Below are positions 62,368 to 64,000 of a DNA stretch of 64,000 nucleotides, in pieces. The DNA is from Galbula dea. Its lineage: Eukaryota; Chordata; Aves; Piciformes; Galbulidae. The translations under genes were made by a program, and so were the position numbers. The notes beneath the pieces were generated by a model that saw nothing but the letters and a program-made list of their open reading frames with translations, did not search any database and was not told where the DNA came from. The stretch is taken from contig VWZX01010538.1 in NCBI GenBank assembly GCA_013399015.1, forward strand, positions 186,001-250,000, given 5' to 3'. How positions within the stretch are numbered: the stretch's first letter is position 1; each line of letters opens with the position of its first letter.

Positions 62368-64000
62368 TCAGCCTTCCAGCAACTGCATTCTCTGTACCCT
62401 TGTTGCAATGTCTGTTCTCAAAGGCTTTTCAAACTTTTGTTCTCTCTTCAGTGATTAGGAAGATGTAGATCTTTACACCACCAAGACAAAGCACAAGACA
62501 GAATACCATGCTACAAAGCGATAATTCTCACTTACCCAAGAACAATTTTTGCTGTGACCAAATTATACACAGTAAGTTGTAACTGAGCAACGTGGCACAG
62601 AGCAGCAGAGGACACACAGGAAAATAGATGAGTTCACCCTAGTAGCATGGGGAGCAGTACTGATGGCAGCTGGAAGGTTGTCAAAAGAGTGAACAAGAAC
62701 AGATGTGCCCAAATACTAATATTCATTAACTTATGTTCTGTGAACTTTCCACAGCTTCAACTGCAACTACAGAATGTGCATTACCTCACCAGACAGTATT
62801 CGATATGAATTGCATCCTGTTAATGACGAGATCATTTCAAGAAGCAGAAACTGAATTTTGATGAAGATCAAACTGTCTTCCAGAGGCAAACCTTAAAAGT
62901 AGCTGAACACTTAATCAGAAATAAAATCAGCCATGCCCATTCAGTTCTAGTATATGACCAACAGTTTTAGTAGGGAAATCTCTTCATTCATGATCATAAA
63001 AAGAAAAGATGATACAATTTAAAAAAAAACAAAACAAACACGTTTGAGAGCTGGATTTAGAGATGATTAGAAATTTTAACAGCAGGCCCAAACTTCCAAC
63101 AAGTTGCCATTTTCAATTTTGATAAGACTTGGCTGCTACCACTCACTGATTTTCCAATTCTGTAAGGTAACAGTACTAATTATTTTAAAAGCCATTACCG
63201 AAGGAGAGGTGGACTTCATGGATTTGGGAGAAGAAAAAGTGTCATAAAAATGGGGCACAAATTTATCATAGAAAGTCCTGTTCTTAAAGTATCATCAGTC
63301 AAGTGGAGAAGGAATAGTAAAATAGTGCTTGTTACTTCTCAGGGCAGTTAATACACTTCAGATCCAAATAATTACTAAGAAAAATCATCTTACAATATAA
63401 AACAGAGGCTGACAAAAGACACCAGCCAAGTATCATTTGAAAGATTGTTCAAAAGTACTTGAAATTTCAATTTGATTACGGAGAAAATGAAAAGGAAAAC
63501 AAAAGGATGACACCCAACACAACACAGGAGCTCTTCACATCGCTTTAGAGCAATGTGAAGCAATGTCCTTGCCAGTGAGAGAGAATTCTGTAATCTTACT
63601 CAGAAAAGGCCAAAAATATCACTTTCTGGTCACCCATGTCAGCTATTTATATTTCTACTGGCACAAAAGTGTATGTGAAAAAATATTTTTCTTAGTAGTT
63701 AATTATTTGATCACTAAGTTCTCTTGCTAACTTCTTAAGTTTAAATCACAATTTTTGTATTTTTCTAGTAGTTCTCAAATTAGTATTCTGAGCTAAATTT
63801 CTGTTAACTGTTCTACTCTTGTCAGTTCTTTGTGCAGTCAGTATTCTCTTTTTGTTTTCTAAATGAGCACTTATTTACTTTATCCAATCTTTTATCAACA
63901 AATTCATTTACAAACAATATGTTCTCTTCATTAAAAAAATAAGTATACTGTATTCAATTGTCTGTGTTATTTCAACTTTATTCTACAAGTAACCATCTAT

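Larger units (their letters stand above)
54151..64000 (-). other. PLCE1: PLCE1 intron 5' of the 53862 exon, extending beyond the window
   Basis: This is the 3' part of the intron that precedes the 53862-54150 exon, with pyrimidine-rich acceptor ttcttcacag. It holds two CR1 scraps (55670-55737 and 61685-61781), a C10 run (55824-55833), an AT-rich low-complexity tract (57830-57985), an (AC)7 run (58495-58509) and an unexplained ORF (62041-62367, minus). No PLCE1 start codon or N-terminal exon is recognisable here; in the human protein several hundred residues precede this point, so that coding must lie beyond 64000. Confidence 0.75.

Noticed and set aside
1..64000. tRNA, rRNA, CRISPR array or bacterial operon structure
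   Set aside because: I saw no cloverleaf with A and B boxes, no regularly spaced repeat array and no closely packed same-strand ORFs. The window is eukaryotic intron and repeat sequence.

Overview
The window looks like AT-rich bird genomic DNA. The evidence is a series of CR1 LINE insertions with the typical avian 3' tail (repeats of ATTCTATG), one LTR of a type I recognise from bird genomes, and large introns. I cannot name the species. Nothing points to bacteria, a plasmid or a phage: there are no operons, no closely packed ORFs and no CRISPR array.

The only protein-coding gene I can support is on the minus strand. Six exons form one uninterrupted reading frame of 429 codons, and all splice sites obey GT-AG. 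I identify it as PLCE1 (phospholipase C epsilon 1) from recalled similarity to the human protein. In transcription order the exons are 54150-53862, 22582-22266, 7788-7643, 5866-5608, 4660-4452 and 67-1 (cut by the window edge). They encode the end of the N-terminal region, the whole Ras-family GEF (CDC25-like) domain and the start of the linker after it. The start codon, the N-terminal coding exon(s) and the PLC catalytic, C2 and RA domains lie outside the window.

Layout: 1-7788 holds five exons (the first one partial) with introns of 0.9-4.4 kb and two CR1 copies. 7789-22265 is a 14.5-kb intron with one large CR1. 22583-53861 is a 31-kb intron that collects most of the repeats: a CR1 of a diverged subfamily, a nested CR1-in-CR1 insertion, a solo LTR with an internal 17-bp tandem expansion, and several short CR1 tails. 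54151-64000 is the 3' part of another intron with two small CR1 scraps and one unexplained ORF. All CR1 copies that retain reverse-transcriptase sequence lie antisense to PLCE1, and all are broken by stops, deletions or insertions.

I found no new biological system. The points most worth checking are a donor-like sequence exactly at one PLCE1 exon start (recursive-splice-like), a tandem acceptor at another exon, the nested CR1, the tandem array inside the LTR and the unexplained ORF near 62.2 kb.
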